NCBI RefSeq assembly: GCF_026242055.1
Contig: NZ_JAPJDL010000016.1
Location: 145,292-209,291 of the forward strand
DNA: 64,000 nt
Source of the DNA: Lentzea sp. NEAU-D7
GTDB taxonomy: Bacteria > Actinomycetota > Actinomycetes > Mycobacteriales > Pseudonocardiaceae
Direction: 5' to 3'
The notes beneath the pieces were generated by a model, which was not told the origin of the DNA, made no database searches, and was given only the letters and a program-made list of their open reading frames with translations. The position numbers and the translations under genes are program-made. Shown here piece by piece: positions 51,230-59,413 of this stretch (position 1 is its first letter; the number at the start of each line of letters is the position of its first letter).

Positions 51230-53539
51230 ATGTCCCGGCATTTCCTCGCGGAGGGCCTCGAGCTCTCCGGGGGTGATCGCGGCGTCGTAGCCGTGGTCGC
51301 CGTGGTCGCCCTGGCTGCTCTCGCCGTCGGGTACGTGCTGCTCAAGGAGGTGCTGGCCGCGGGCCAGGGCACCCCCAAGATGCAGGACATCGCCAAGGCG
51401 GTTCAGGAGGGCGCAGCGGCCTACCTCAACCGGCAGTTCCGGACGCTCGGCATTTTTGTCGTGATCGTTTTCGTACTGCTGTTCGCGCTACCGGCGGATG
51501 ATTTGGCCGAGCGAATCGGCCGATCATTGTTCTTCCTCGTCGGTGCCGCGTTCTCGGCGACCATCGGCTACCTGGGCATGTGGTTGTCCACGCGCGCCAA
51601 CGTGCGTGTCGCCGCCGCCGCGAACGAAGAAGGCGGTCGCGAAAAGGCGACGCGCATCGCGTTCCGCACCGGTGGCGTCGTCGGCATGACCACCGTCGGT
51701 CTCGGTCTCTTCGGTGCGGCGCTCGTCGTGCTCGTCTACGCCGGCCAGGCCCCGAAGGTCCTGGAGGGCTTCGGTTTCGGTGCCGCGCTGCTCGCGATGT
51801 TCATGCGCGTCGGTGGTGGCATCTTCACCAAGGCCGCGGACGTCGGCGCCGACCTCGTCGGCAAGGTCGAGCAGGGCATCCCCGAGGACGACCCCCGCAA
51901 CGCCGCCACCATCGCGGACAACGTGGGCGACAACGTCGGTGACTGCGCCGGCATGGCCGCGGACCTCTTCGAGTCCTACGCCGTGACGCTCGTCGCGTCG
52001 CTGATCCTCGGCACCGCCGCGTTCGGCGTGCAGGGCCTGCTGTTCCCGCTGATCGTTCCCGCGATCGGCGTGCTGACCGCGGTCATCGGCGTGTACACGA
52101 CCAAGGCGAAGGCGGGCGAGAACGGCCTCACGGCCATCAACCGCGCCTTCTACATCTCCGCGGTCATCTCCGCGGTGCTGTGCACCATCGCGGCGTTCTC
52201 GTACCTGCCGAGCTCCTTCGCGGACCTCAACGGCATCAGCGACGCGGTCAAGTCCACGAGCGGCAACCCGGCGCTGATCGCGTCCGTCGCGGTGATCATC
52301 GGCATCGTGCTGGCCGGCGTCATCCTGTGGCTGACCGGCTACTACACCGGCACCGAGCACAAGCCGGTCAAGGAGGTCGGCCAGACCTCGCTGACCGGTG
52401 CGGCCACGGTGATCCTGTCCGGCATCTCGGTCGGTTTCGAGTCGGCCGTCTACACCGCGCTCGTCATCGGTGCCGCCGTGTACGGCGCGTTCCTGCTCTC
52501 CGGTTCCGTCGTCGTCGCGCTGTTCGCGATCGCGCTCGCCGGTTGTGGTCTGCTCACGACCGTCGGCGTCATCGTCGCGATGGACACCTTCGGCCCGGTC
52601 TCCGACAACGCGCAGGGCATCGCCGAGATGTCCGGCGACGTGCACGGCGAGGGCGCGCAGATCCTCACCGAGCTCGACGCGGTCGGCAACACCACCAAGG
52701 CCATCACCAAGGGCATCGCGATCGCGACGGCCGTGCTCGCCGCGACGGCGCTGTTCGGCTCCTACAAGGACGCGATCGACCAGGCCGTGGCCAAGGTCGG
52801 CAACCTCGCGGGTGATCTGCCGATCTCGTTCACCAACGTGGTGTTCAGCCCGAACGTCCTCGTCGGCGTCACCATCGGTGCGGCCGTCGTCTTCATGTTC
52901 TCGGGCCTCGCGGTCAACGCCGTGACGCGCGCCGCCGGTGCCATCGTGTTCGAGGTGCGCCGCCAGTTCCGCGAGAACCCGGGCATCATGGACTACTCGG
53001 TGAAGCCCGAGTACGGCAAGGTCGTCGACATCTGCACCAGGGACTCGCTGCGCGAGCTGGCGACTCCGGGCCTGATGGCCGTGCTCGCCCCGGTCGCCGT
53101 CGGCTTCGGCCTCGGCGTCGGCCCGCTGGCCGGGTACCTCGCCGGTGCGATCGCGACCGGCACGCTCATGGCGGTCTTCCTGGCCAACTCCGGTGGTGCC
53201 TGGGACAACGCCAAGAAGCTGGTCGAGGACGGCAACCACGGCGGCAAGGGCTCCGACGCCCACGCCGCGACGGTCATCGGCGACACCGTCGGCGACCCGT
53301 TCAAGGACACCGCCGGTCCGGCCATCAACCCGCTGATCAAGGTCATGAACCTGGTCTCGGTGCTGATCGCGCCCGCCATCGTCACCTTCACCATCGGTGA
53401 CAACGCGTCCGACCCGATCCGGATCGCGATCGCCGTGGTGGCGACCCTGATCATCGTCGGCGCGGTGGTCGTGTCGAAGCGCCGCGGCACCTCGATCGCG
53501 GACTCGCCCGCGGAGTCCGTCAGCAACGGCGCCGCGTAG
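51230..53539 (+). CDS. hppA: Membrane-bound proton-translocating pyrophosphatase, K+-independent type
   Basis: 769 residues, about 16 membrane segments; AGGAGG 4 nt before ATG. Substrate loops: DVGADLVGKVEQGIPEDDPRNAATIADNVGDNVGDCAG (about residues 203-240) and later GDTVGDPFKDTAGPAINPL. GNTTKAITKG (about 486-495) has Lys where K+-dependent enzymes have Ala, the marker of K+-independent H+-PPases. Uses PPi hydrolysis to pump protons out of the cytoplasm. Confidence 0.96.
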   Translation: MSRHFLAEGLELSGGDRGVVAVVAVVALAALAVGYVLLKEVLAAGQGTPKMQDIAKAVQEGAAAYLNRQFRTLGIFVVIVFVLLFALPADDLAERIGRSLFFLVGAAFSATIGYLGMWLSTRANVRVAAAANEEGGREKATRIAFRTGGVVGMTTVGLGLFGAALVVLVYAGQAPKVLEGFGFGAALLAMFMRVGGGIFTKAADVGADLVGKVEQGIPEDDPRNAATIADNVGDNVGDCAGMAADLFESYAVTLVASLILGTAAFGVQGLLFPLIVPAIGVLTAVIGVYTTKAKAGENGLTAINRAFYISAVISAVLCTIAAFSYLPSSFADLNGISDAVKSTSGNPALIASVAVIIGIVLAGVILWLTGYYTGTEHKPVKEVGQTSLTGAATVILSGISVGFESAVYTALVIGAAVYGAFLLSGSVVVALFAIALAGCGLLTTVGVIVAMDTFGPVSDNAQGIAEMSGDVHGEGAQILTELDAVGNTTKAITKGIAIATAVLAATALFGSYKDAIDQAVAKVGNLAGDLPISFTNVVFSPNVLVGVTIGAAVVFMFSGLAVNAVTRAAGAIVFEVRRQFRENPGIMDYSVKPEYGKVVDICTRDSLRELATPGLMAVLAPVAVGFGLGVGPLAGYLAGAIATGTLMAVFLANSGGAWDNAKKLVEDGNHGGKGSDAHAATVIGDTVGDPFKDTAGPAINPLIKVMNLVSVLIAPAIVTFTIGDNASDPIRIAIAVVATLIIVGAVVVSKRRGTSIADSPAESVSNGAA

Positions 53540-53548
53540 ATCCACCTC

Positions 53549-53590
53549 CGGTCGGGGTACGTTCGGGTATCCCCCGACGTACCCCGACCG
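53549..53590. terminator. Strong hairpin between hppA and the lipoprotein cluster
   Basis: CGGTCGGGGTACGT (53549-53562) and ACGTACCCCGACCG (53577-53590) make a perfect 14-bp stem; the 14-nt loop can pair further (CGGG/CCCG). It lies 9 bp past the hppA stop and 12 bp before the first lipoprotein ATG, with that gene's GAGGAG site right after it. Terminator, or a structure controlling lipoprotein translation. Confidence 0.65.
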
Positions 53591-53602
53591 AGGAGTTCCG
53601 AC

Positions 53603-54175
53603 ATGAGGCGCAGCCTCGTCGCCACTGCCGCTGTTGCCGCCCTTGCGCTGGCCGGGTGCACCACCGGCGGCAACTCCGGCACTTCCACGACACCCACCAG
53701 CGGCGCGGTCAACCCCCAGGCCGTCGCCTACATGGACAAGGTGTGCGGTGCGGCATCCGAGTTCGCCAAGATCGAGAAGACGGCCCCCAAGCTCGACGCC
53801 GGTGACTCCGCCAAGCTCAAGGCCGAGATGGCCGCGTACATGGGCCAGCTCGCCGACGCCTTCACCAAGTCGGCCGAGGGCCTGAAGAACGTCGGCCCGT
53901 CGCCCGTCGCGGGCGGTGAGGAGGCCGTCACCAAGATGGCCGAGACGTTCACCTCGCTCGGCGCCGTGTTCGCCGACGCCAAGACGAAGGTCGAGCAGGC
54001 CGACGCCAACAACGCCACCGGAGGCCTCCAGGCCGCCGGAGAGGCCATCGCCAAGCTCTCCGAGCTCGCCGACCCGCTGCGCGACCTCAAAGACGTCCCC
54101 GAGCTGCAGAAGGCCACGCAGTCGGCGCAGAAGTGCCAGGAGATGCAGCGCCTCAACGTCACGCCGACGAGTTGA
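53603..54175 (+). CDS. Lipoprotein, first of three tandem relatives
   Basis: 190 residues. Signal peptide with lipobox LALAGC, Thr/Ser/Gly-rich linker, then a helical domain starting VAYMDKVCGAASEF and ending SAQKCQEMQ. The motif (Y/W)-(M/V)-D-x-x-C-G and a late cysteine are shared with the next two genes; the two cysteines probably form a disulfide. Anchored to the outer face of the membrane. Function unknown. Confidence 0.8.
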   Translation: MRRSLVATAAVAALALAGCTTGGNSGTSTTPTSGAVNPQAVAYMDKVCGAASEFAKIEKTAPKLDAGDSAKLKAEMAAYMGQLADAFTKSAEGLKNVGPSPVAGGEEAVTKMAETFTSLGAVFADAKTKVEQADANNATGGLQAAGEAIAKLSELADPLRDLKDVPELQKATQSAQKCQEMQRLNVTPTS

Positions 54176-54204
54176 GCGGCGCCGTTCGGAGTAACTTCCG
54201 GCTC

Positions 54205-54756
54205 ATGCGTCGCACACTCACCGCAGTCATGACCAGCTGCCTGCTCGCGGTCACCGCGTGCACCGGCGGAGGTTCGTCGACGCCCACCGCCAGCGAGGCG
54301 GACGTCGTGGCGTGGATGGACAAGGTCTGCGGTGCCGTCGACGGCACCGTGAAGACCATGGCCGACGAACCGCCGATCGACATGAGCGACCCGTCGAAGC
54401 TCAAGACGGGTCTCTCGGACTGGCTCGGGTCCAAGGTGTCCGCGGTCGACAGGTCGATCGCGGACCTCAAGGGCCTGGAGGACGGCCCGCACCCGAAGTC
54501 GAAGGAGCTGGCCGCCGCCGCGCAGGACGGCATGGGTCAGATCAAGACCCTGCTCGCCGACACCAAGTCGAAGCTGGACTCGTCGGCGGACTCGACCCAG
54601 GTCGTCACCGCCTTCACCGAGATGGTCGCGAAGGCCGGTGAGCTGGAGAAGGCGGGCGCCGGCGTGCAGAAGAAGTTCGACGAGACCGGCCTCGCGGGAG
54701 CGGCGGGGAAGGCTTCGAACTGCAAGGGCCTGCAGGCGTCTCCTCCTCCTTCCTGA
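54205..54756 (+). CDS. Lipoprotein, second of three tandem relatives
   Basis: 183 residues. Lipobox LAVTAC, then VVAWMDKVCGAVDGTVKTM and a helical body (LKTGLSDWLGSKVSAVDRSIADLKGLEDGP) and C-terminal ASNCKGLQ. Same layout as its neighbours: one conserved Cys in D-K-V-C-G and one near the end. 29 bp after the previous stop. Confidence 0.8.
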   Translation: MRRTLTAVMTSCLLAVTACTGGGSSTPTASEADVVAWMDKVCGAVDGTVKTMADEPPIDMSDPSKLKTGLSDWLGSKVSAVDRSIADLKGLEDGPHPKSKELAAAAQDGMGQIKTLLADTKSKLDSSADSTQVVTAFTEMVAKAGELEKAGAGVQKKFDETGLAGAAGKASNCKGLQASPPPS

Positions 54757-54823
54757 CCAGCGTGAACACAGCCGGTCGGATCGCTCGAACGGGTGTTTTC
54801 CGGCGTCCGGGAAGATAGGACGG

Positions 54824-55375
54824 ATGAGGACACGTCTGCTCGCTGTGCTGACCGGTGCCGTCGTGCTGTCCGCGTGCGGTTCGGAGGCGGACAAGCCGAT
54901 CACCGACGCGCAGCGGCAGTGGGTGGACGCGTTCTGCGGCGGTGTCCTCCCGGGCCTGGAAGCGGGCCTTGAGCTGCGCAAACAGGACCCGGCGGACTTC
55001 GCCGCGGTCAAGACGGCCTACCTCGGGCTGCTGACGTCCAACGCCACCGCGTTCGCCGGCGCGGAGAAGAAGCTGAAGGAGCTCGGCCCGCCCGAGGACG
55101 ACCTCGAGAACGTGCACGAACAGCTGGTCAAGTTCGTCGCGGAGTCCGCGAAGTCGTACGGCGACGCGCAGGCCCCGGTGCGGGCGCTCGAACCGAACGC
55201 GCAGTTCCTGGAGGGCGCGGAGAAGGCGCTGGCCGGCACCAACGTCGTGACCAGCCCGGAAGATCTCCGCGCGACCTTCCAGGAGCTGCAGAAGCGGCCG
55301 AAGTATTCCGACGCGCTGGGCAAGTCGCAACCGTGCGCGGAGATCAGGTCGAAGGGCCAGGTGGTCGGGCAGTAA
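54824..55375 (+). CDS. Lipoprotein, third of three tandem relatives
   Basis: 183 residues. Lipobox VVLSAC, then QWVDAFCGGVLPGLEAGLEL, helical body, and C-terminal SQPCAEIRSKG. Most diverged of the three but keeps W-V-D-x-x-C-G and the terminal cysteine. 67 bp after the previous stop, possibly with its own promoter. Confidence 0.78.
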   Translation: MRTRLLAVLTGAVVLSACGSEADKPITDAQRQWVDAFCGGVLPGLEAGLELRKQDPADFAAVKTAYLGLLTSNATAFAGAEKKLKELGPPEDDLENVHEQLVKFVAESAKSYGDAQAPVRALEPNAQFLEGAEKALAGTNVVTSPEDLRATFQELQKRPKYSDALGKSQPCAEIRSKGQVVGQ

Positions 55376-55396
55376 CAGTTGTCCCACTGGTCACAC

Positions 55397-55412
55397 TCGA
55401 ACGTCTGTTCTA
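55397..55412 (+). promoter_or_regulatory. Candidate LexA (SOS) box
   Basis: TCGAAC-GTCT-GTTCTA matches the actinobacterial SOS box TCGAAC-N4-GTTCGA at 11 of 12 positions. It overlaps the TACCCT -10 (55411-55416) of the following gene, a position that would repress it. Confidence 0.6.
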
Positions 55413-55423
55413 CCCTGTGGGCC

Positions 55424-55996
55424 GTGGTTGGGCAGCTGTCCTTCTTCTCGGCCGAGGCGCGCACGCCGGCCAAGGCGGACCTCGCCGGCTTCCTCTGCGG
55501 GCCGGGGCAGGCCGTCAGCTTCGCGCGCGGTACGGCCGCCCGCGTGTACACCGAGCTGCGCGACGAGTGGCGGCTGCGCCCCCTCAAGCAGGCCTGCGCC
55601 GAGCGCGGCGTCACCACCGAGCTGTGCGTCAACGGGGAGGGCACCCACTTCGTCCGCACGCCGTTCCGCACCGACCTCACCCCTCTGGCCGCCCGCTGGC
55701 TGGACGGAACCGTCAAGACCGTGCCGCCGGACTTCGAGCTGAACGGAGCAGTGCTGCGCGTCTGGGCGCTCGCCGCGGGCAGCTGGATGGAGTCCGCTTA
55801 TCTGCTCGGTTTGGACCCCAACGCACCGCAGACACACGCACCGTTGCAAAATGCGCTGCTCGCATCCGGACTTCCGTGCACCCTTGTAGGGGCTCCGGCG
55901 TTGCGGGTAACCGGCCGACGGAGGCTGGCGCGGCTCGCTGAACTGGTCGGAAGCCCTCCGCAGGGAGTGGCGATGAGCACCTGGCCGGCGGCCTGA
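55424..55996 (+). CDS. Conserved hypothetical (Rv3647c-type) with possible clamp-binding motif
   Basis: 190 residues from GTG 55424, leaderless. The N-terminus VGQLSFFSAEAR has QLSFF, close to the beta-clamp-binding consensus QL(S/D)LF. The body has no recognised domain: AGFLCGPGQAVSF, TELRDEWRLRPLKQACAERG, LNGAVLRVWALAAGSW. The gene lies beside topA in mycobacteria (Rv3647c) as here. With the LexA-like box it may encode a damage-induced DNA-replication or repair accessory protein; this is inference. Confidence 0.78.
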   Translation: MVGQLSFFSAEARTPAKADLAGFLCGPGQAVSFARGTAARVYTELRDEWRLRPLKQACAERGVTTELCVNGEGTHFVRTPFRTDLTPLAARWLDGTVKTVPPDFELNGAVLRVWALAAGSWMESAYLLGLDPNAPQTHAPLQNALLASGLPCTLVGAPALRVTGRRRLARLAELVGSPPQGVAMSTWPAA

Positions 55997-56136
55997 GCGG
56001 GCCGTCCGGCATGGTTGTGTCACTCTGTCTCGTCGTACGGGCGTCGCGGAGACATGACGGATGGTGTGCTTTTCGGCCGACGCTGGGCAACACTGGCGGG
56101 CCTGGGAACCGGGTTTGGAAGAGAGCGGGACGGCGA

Positions 56137-58899
56137 GTGGCTGGATCGACACGGACGAAGAAGAGCAGCGGAGGCGGGGGTAGCACCCGACGACTGGTGA
56201 TCGTCGAGTCGCCCACGAAGGCGCGCAAGATCGCCTCGTACCTCGGCGCCAACTTCGTCGTGGAGTCCTCCAGGGGACACATCCGGGACCTGCCGCGCGG
56301 TGCCGCCGACGTTCCCGCGAAGTACAAGGGCCAGGCCTGGGCCAGGCTCGGCGTGGACGTCGACCACGACTTCGAACCCCTCTACGTGGTCTCCGCCGAC
56401 AAGAAGTCGCTGGTCACCGAGCTCAAGGAAGCGTTGAAGGACGTCGACGAGCTCTACCTCGCGACAGACGGTGACCGCGAGGGTGAAGCCATCGCGTGGC
56501 ACCTGCTCGAGACGCTCAAGCCGAAGGTCCCGGTCCGCCGGATGGTGTTCCACGAGATCACCGAGTCCGCGATCCAGGCCGCCGCGGCCAACCCCCGCGA
56601 CCTCGACCAGGACCTGGTCGACGCGCAGGAGACCAGGCGCATCCTCGACCGCCTCTACGGCTACGAGGTCAGCCCGGTCCTGTGGAAGAAGGTCATGCCG
56701 AAGCTCTCGGCGGGCCGCGTGCAGTCCGTGGCGACCCGCCTGGTCGTCGAGCGCGAACGCGAGCGGATGAAGTTCGTCTCCGCGAGCTACTGGGACATCT
56801 CCGCGCAGATGGACGCCGGTGCCGACGCCACGCCGCGTCAGTTCGGCGCGCGTCTCGTGGCCGTCGACGGCACGCGTCTCGCGACGGGCCGCGACTTCGG
56901 CTCGGACGGCAAGCTGACCGGCAAGGCCGACGTCACCGTGCTGGACGAGGCGCAGGCCCGCGCCATCGCCGCCGGACTGCAGGACGCGCCGGTCAAGGTC
57001 TCCTCCGTCGAGGAGAAGCCGTACACCCGCAAGCCGTACGCGCCGTTCATGACCTCGACGCTGCAGCAGGAGGCGGGCCGCAAGCTGCGGTTCTCCGCCG
57101 ACCGCACGATGCGCACGGCGCAGAAGCTGTACGAGAACGGCTACATCACCTACATGCGCACCGACAGCACGACGCTGTCGGAGACCGCGATCAACGCGGC
57201 CCGCACGCAGGCCACGGACCTCTACGGCGCGCAGTACGTCTCGCCGCAGCCCCGCCAGTACACGCGCAAGGTCAAGAACGCGCAGGAGGCCCACGAGGCG
57301 ATCAGGCCGGCCGGAGAGGTCTTCCGCACGCCCGGCCAGGTGGCCGCCGAGCTCGACTCGGACGAGTTCAAGCTCTACGAGATGATCTGGCAGCGCACGA
57401 TCGCCTCCCAGATGGCCGACGCGCGGGGCAACACGACCAGCATCCGCATCCAGGGCCGTGCGGGCACGGGCCAGGAGGTCACGTTCGCCGCGTCCGGCCG
57501 CACGATCACGTTCGCCGGCTTCCTCAAGGCCTACGTCGAGACCGTCGACGCCGAGGCCGGCGGCGAGTCGGACGACGCGGAGTCGCGCCTGCCGCTGCTG
57601 GTCAAGGACCAGGACCTGACGATCGCGGAGCTGTCCGCGGACGGTCACACCACCTCGCCGCCCTCGCGCTACACCGAGCCGTCGCTGATCAAGACGATGG
57701 AGGAGCTCGGCATCGGCCGTCCCTCCACCTACTCGTCGATCATCAGCACCATCCAGGACCGCGGCTACGTGTGGAAGAAGGGCGCGGCGCTGGTCCCGTC
57801 GTGGGTCGCGTTCGCCGTGGTCGGTCTGCTGGAGAACCACTTCGGCCGCCTGGTCGACTACGACTTCACCGCGGCGCTGGAAGACGAGCTGGACGGCATC
57901 GCCGCAGGTCGTCAGGGCCGCACGAACTGGCTGTCCGGCTTCTACTTCGGTGGCAGCGTCGGCCCGGACGGCTCCATCGGCCGGTCCGGCGGCCTGAAGA
58001 AGCTGGTCGGCACGGGTGTCGAGGACATCGACCCGCGCGAGGTCAACTCGATCCCGCTGTTCAGCGACTCCGAGGGCCGCACGGTCGTCGTGCGCGTCGG
58101 CCGCTTCGGGCCCTACCTGGAGCGCGAGGTCGACGGAACCGCGCAGCGCGCGAACGTCCAGGACGACCTGGCACCGGACGAGCTGTCCGCGGAGATCGCC
58201 GAGAAGCTCTTCTCGACGCCGCAGGAGGGCCGCTCGCTCGGCACCGACCCGGTCTCGGGCAACGAGATCGTGGCCAAGGAAGGCCGCTTCGGCCCGTACG
58301 TGACCGAGGTGCTGCCCGAGGCCTCCGAGAACGGCTCGTCGTCGAAGGCGAAGGCGCCGAAGCCGCGCACCGGCTCGCTGTTCAAGTCGATGTCGCTGGA
58401 CACGGTGACGCTGGACGACGCGCTGAAGCTGCTCTCGCTGCCGCGCGTGGTCGGCAAGGACCCGGAGACGGGTGCCGAGATCACCGCGCAGAACGGCCGC
58501 TACGGCCCGTACCTGAAGAAGGGCACGGACTCGCGGTCGCTGGTCGAGGAGTCGCAGATCTTCACGGTCACGCTCGAAGAGGCGCTGAAGATCTACTCCG
58601 AGCCGAAGAAGCGCGGCCGTGCCGCCGCCGCTCCGCCGTTGCGCGAGCTGGGCAACGACCCGGTGTCCGGCAAGCCGATGGTGATCAAGGAAGGCCGGTT
58701 CGGGCCGTACGTCACCGACGGTGAGGCGAACGCCTCGCTGCGCAAGACGGACAGCGTCGAGTCGATCACCGACGAGCGCGCGGCCGAGCTGCTGGCCGAG
58801 AAGCGCGCCAAGGGCCCGGTCAAGAAGAAGGCCCCGGCCAAGAAGCCGGCGGCGAAGAAGCCCGCGGCCAAGAAGGCGCCGGCCAAGTCCAAGAGCTGA
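56137..58899 (+). CDS. topA: DNA topoisomerase I
   Basis: 920 residues from GTG 56137. Toprim domain: RRLVIVESPTKARKIASYLG (catalytic Glu) and LATDGDREGEAIAWHLLE (D-x-D). Active-site Tyr is in YITYMRTDSTTLS. The C-terminus has repeated actinobacterial Topo-C units (GRFGPYLE, GRFGPYVTEV, GRYGPYLKKG, GRFGPYVTDG) in place of zinc fingers, and ends in a Lys/Ala/Pro-rich tail (KKKAPAKKPAAKKPAAKKA), which aids DNA binding and processivity in actinobacteria. Relaxes negative supercoils. Confidence 0.97.
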   Translation: MAGSTRTKKSSGGGGSTRRLVIVESPTKARKIASYLGANFVVESSRGHIRDLPRGAADVPAKYKGQAWARLGVDVDHDFEPLYVVSADKKSLVTELKEALKDVDELYLATDGDREGEAIAWHLLETLKPKVPVRRMVFHEITESAIQAAAANPRDLDQDLVDAQETRRILDRLYGYEVSPVLWKKVMPKLSAGRVQSVATRLVVERERERMKFVSASYWDISAQMDAGADATPRQFGARLVAVDGTRLATGRDFGSDGKLTGKADVTVLDEAQARAIAAGLQDAPVKVSSVEEKPYTRKPYAPFMTSTLQQEAGRKLRFSADRTMRTAQKLYENGYITYMRTDSTTLSETAINAARTQATDLYGAQYVSPQPRQYTRKVKNAQEAHEAIRPAGEVFRTPGQVAAELDSDEFKLYEMIWQRTIASQMADARGNTTSIRIQGRAGTGQEVTFAASGRTITFAGFLKAYVETVDAEAGGESDDAESRLPLLVKDQDLTIAELSADGHTTSPPSRYTEPSLIKTMEELGIGRPSTYSSIISTIQDRGYVWKKGAALVPSWVAFAVVGLLENHFGRLVDYDFTAALEDELDGIAAGRQGRTNWLSGFYFGGSVGPDGSIGRSGGLKKLVGTGVEDIDPREVNSIPLFSDSEGRTVVVRVGRFGPYLEREVDGTAQRANVQDDLAPDELSAEIAEKLFSTPQEGRSLGTDPVSGNEIVAKEGRFGPYVTEVLPEASENGSSSKAKAPKPRTGSLFKSMSLDTVTLDDALKLLSLPRVVGKDPETGAEITAQNGRYGPYLKKGTDSRSLVEESQIFTVTLEEALKIYSEPKKRGRAAAAPPLRELGNDPVSGKPMVIKEGRFGPYVTDGEANASLRKTDSVESITDERAAELLAEKRAKGPVKKKAPAKKPAAKKPAAKKAPAKSKS

Positions 58900-58912
58900 G
58901 CAGGGGGTGGCG

Positions 58913-59341
58913 GTGCCGATCAACGAGTTCGGACCCGACGGGACTCAGGCCCCGCCGCCTCCCCGGCTGTTCCCCGACCCGCTCGCGGGCCTGGTGACCG
59001 CTGACAGCTTCGTCGCTCCTCAATGGACGTCTCTCAGCTCACGTGTGGCGGTGCCTACACCCGCCGAGCCGACCGAGGAGCTGCGACAGGCCGTCTGGTC
59101 GCAGATGCGGCAGGAGCAGCGGCGGCCGCGCGGCCGGGCGCAGCGAGCGCCTCAGCCGGCTCACGAGTACGCGGTCCAGCAGTTCGCGTCGACGAACCAA
59201 ATGTCTGCGCCGCAACAACAACAGCAGCAACAGCAACCCGCCAAGCAGACGAGCGGGGTGGCCGCGTTCATCGGCTGCCTGGTCGTCATCGGGTTCTTCG
59301 TCCTGGTCCTGGTCAGCATTCTCGGAGCGATCTTCAGCTAG
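58913..59341 (+). CDS. Tail-anchored membrane protein with poly-glutamine tract
   Basis: 142 residues from GTG 58913 (GTG 58907 also in frame). Pro-rich, disordered cytoplasmic region, then eight consecutive glutamines after SAP (about residue 101), then one C-terminal membrane segment (VAAFIGCLVVIGFFVLVLVSILGAIF). The Gln codons are a CAA/CAG mix. Sits between topA and the MFS-Tmk gene. Function unknown. Confidence 0.72.
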   Translation: MPINEFGPDGTQAPPPPRLFPDPLAGLVTADSFVAPQWTSLSSRVAVPTPAEPTEELRQAVWSQMRQEQRRPRGRAQRAPQPAHEYAVQQFASTNQMSAPQQQQQQQQPAKQTSGVAAFIGCLVVIGFFVLVLVSILGAIFS

Positions 59342-59413
59342 CTGTGCTGTGAGTCCGGCATCCTGAATCACCACATCCGGTTACGCTGACCGCACGGGAG
59401 TGGCGACTTAGGG

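Noticed and set aside
54783..54798. Second LexA-like box (TCGAAC-GGGT-GTTTTC) before the third lipoprotein
   Set aside because: The right half diverges at three positions of GTTCGA, and the distance to the start is not promoter-like.
56020..58923. A 967-codon antisense frame opposite topA, and similar long antisense frames at 48887-50755, 51524-53545 and 26940-28847
   Set aside because: High-GC codon bias makes long antisense frames common; their translations are Arg/Val/Asp/Gly/His-rich with no motifs, while the opposite strand encodes clear protein families.
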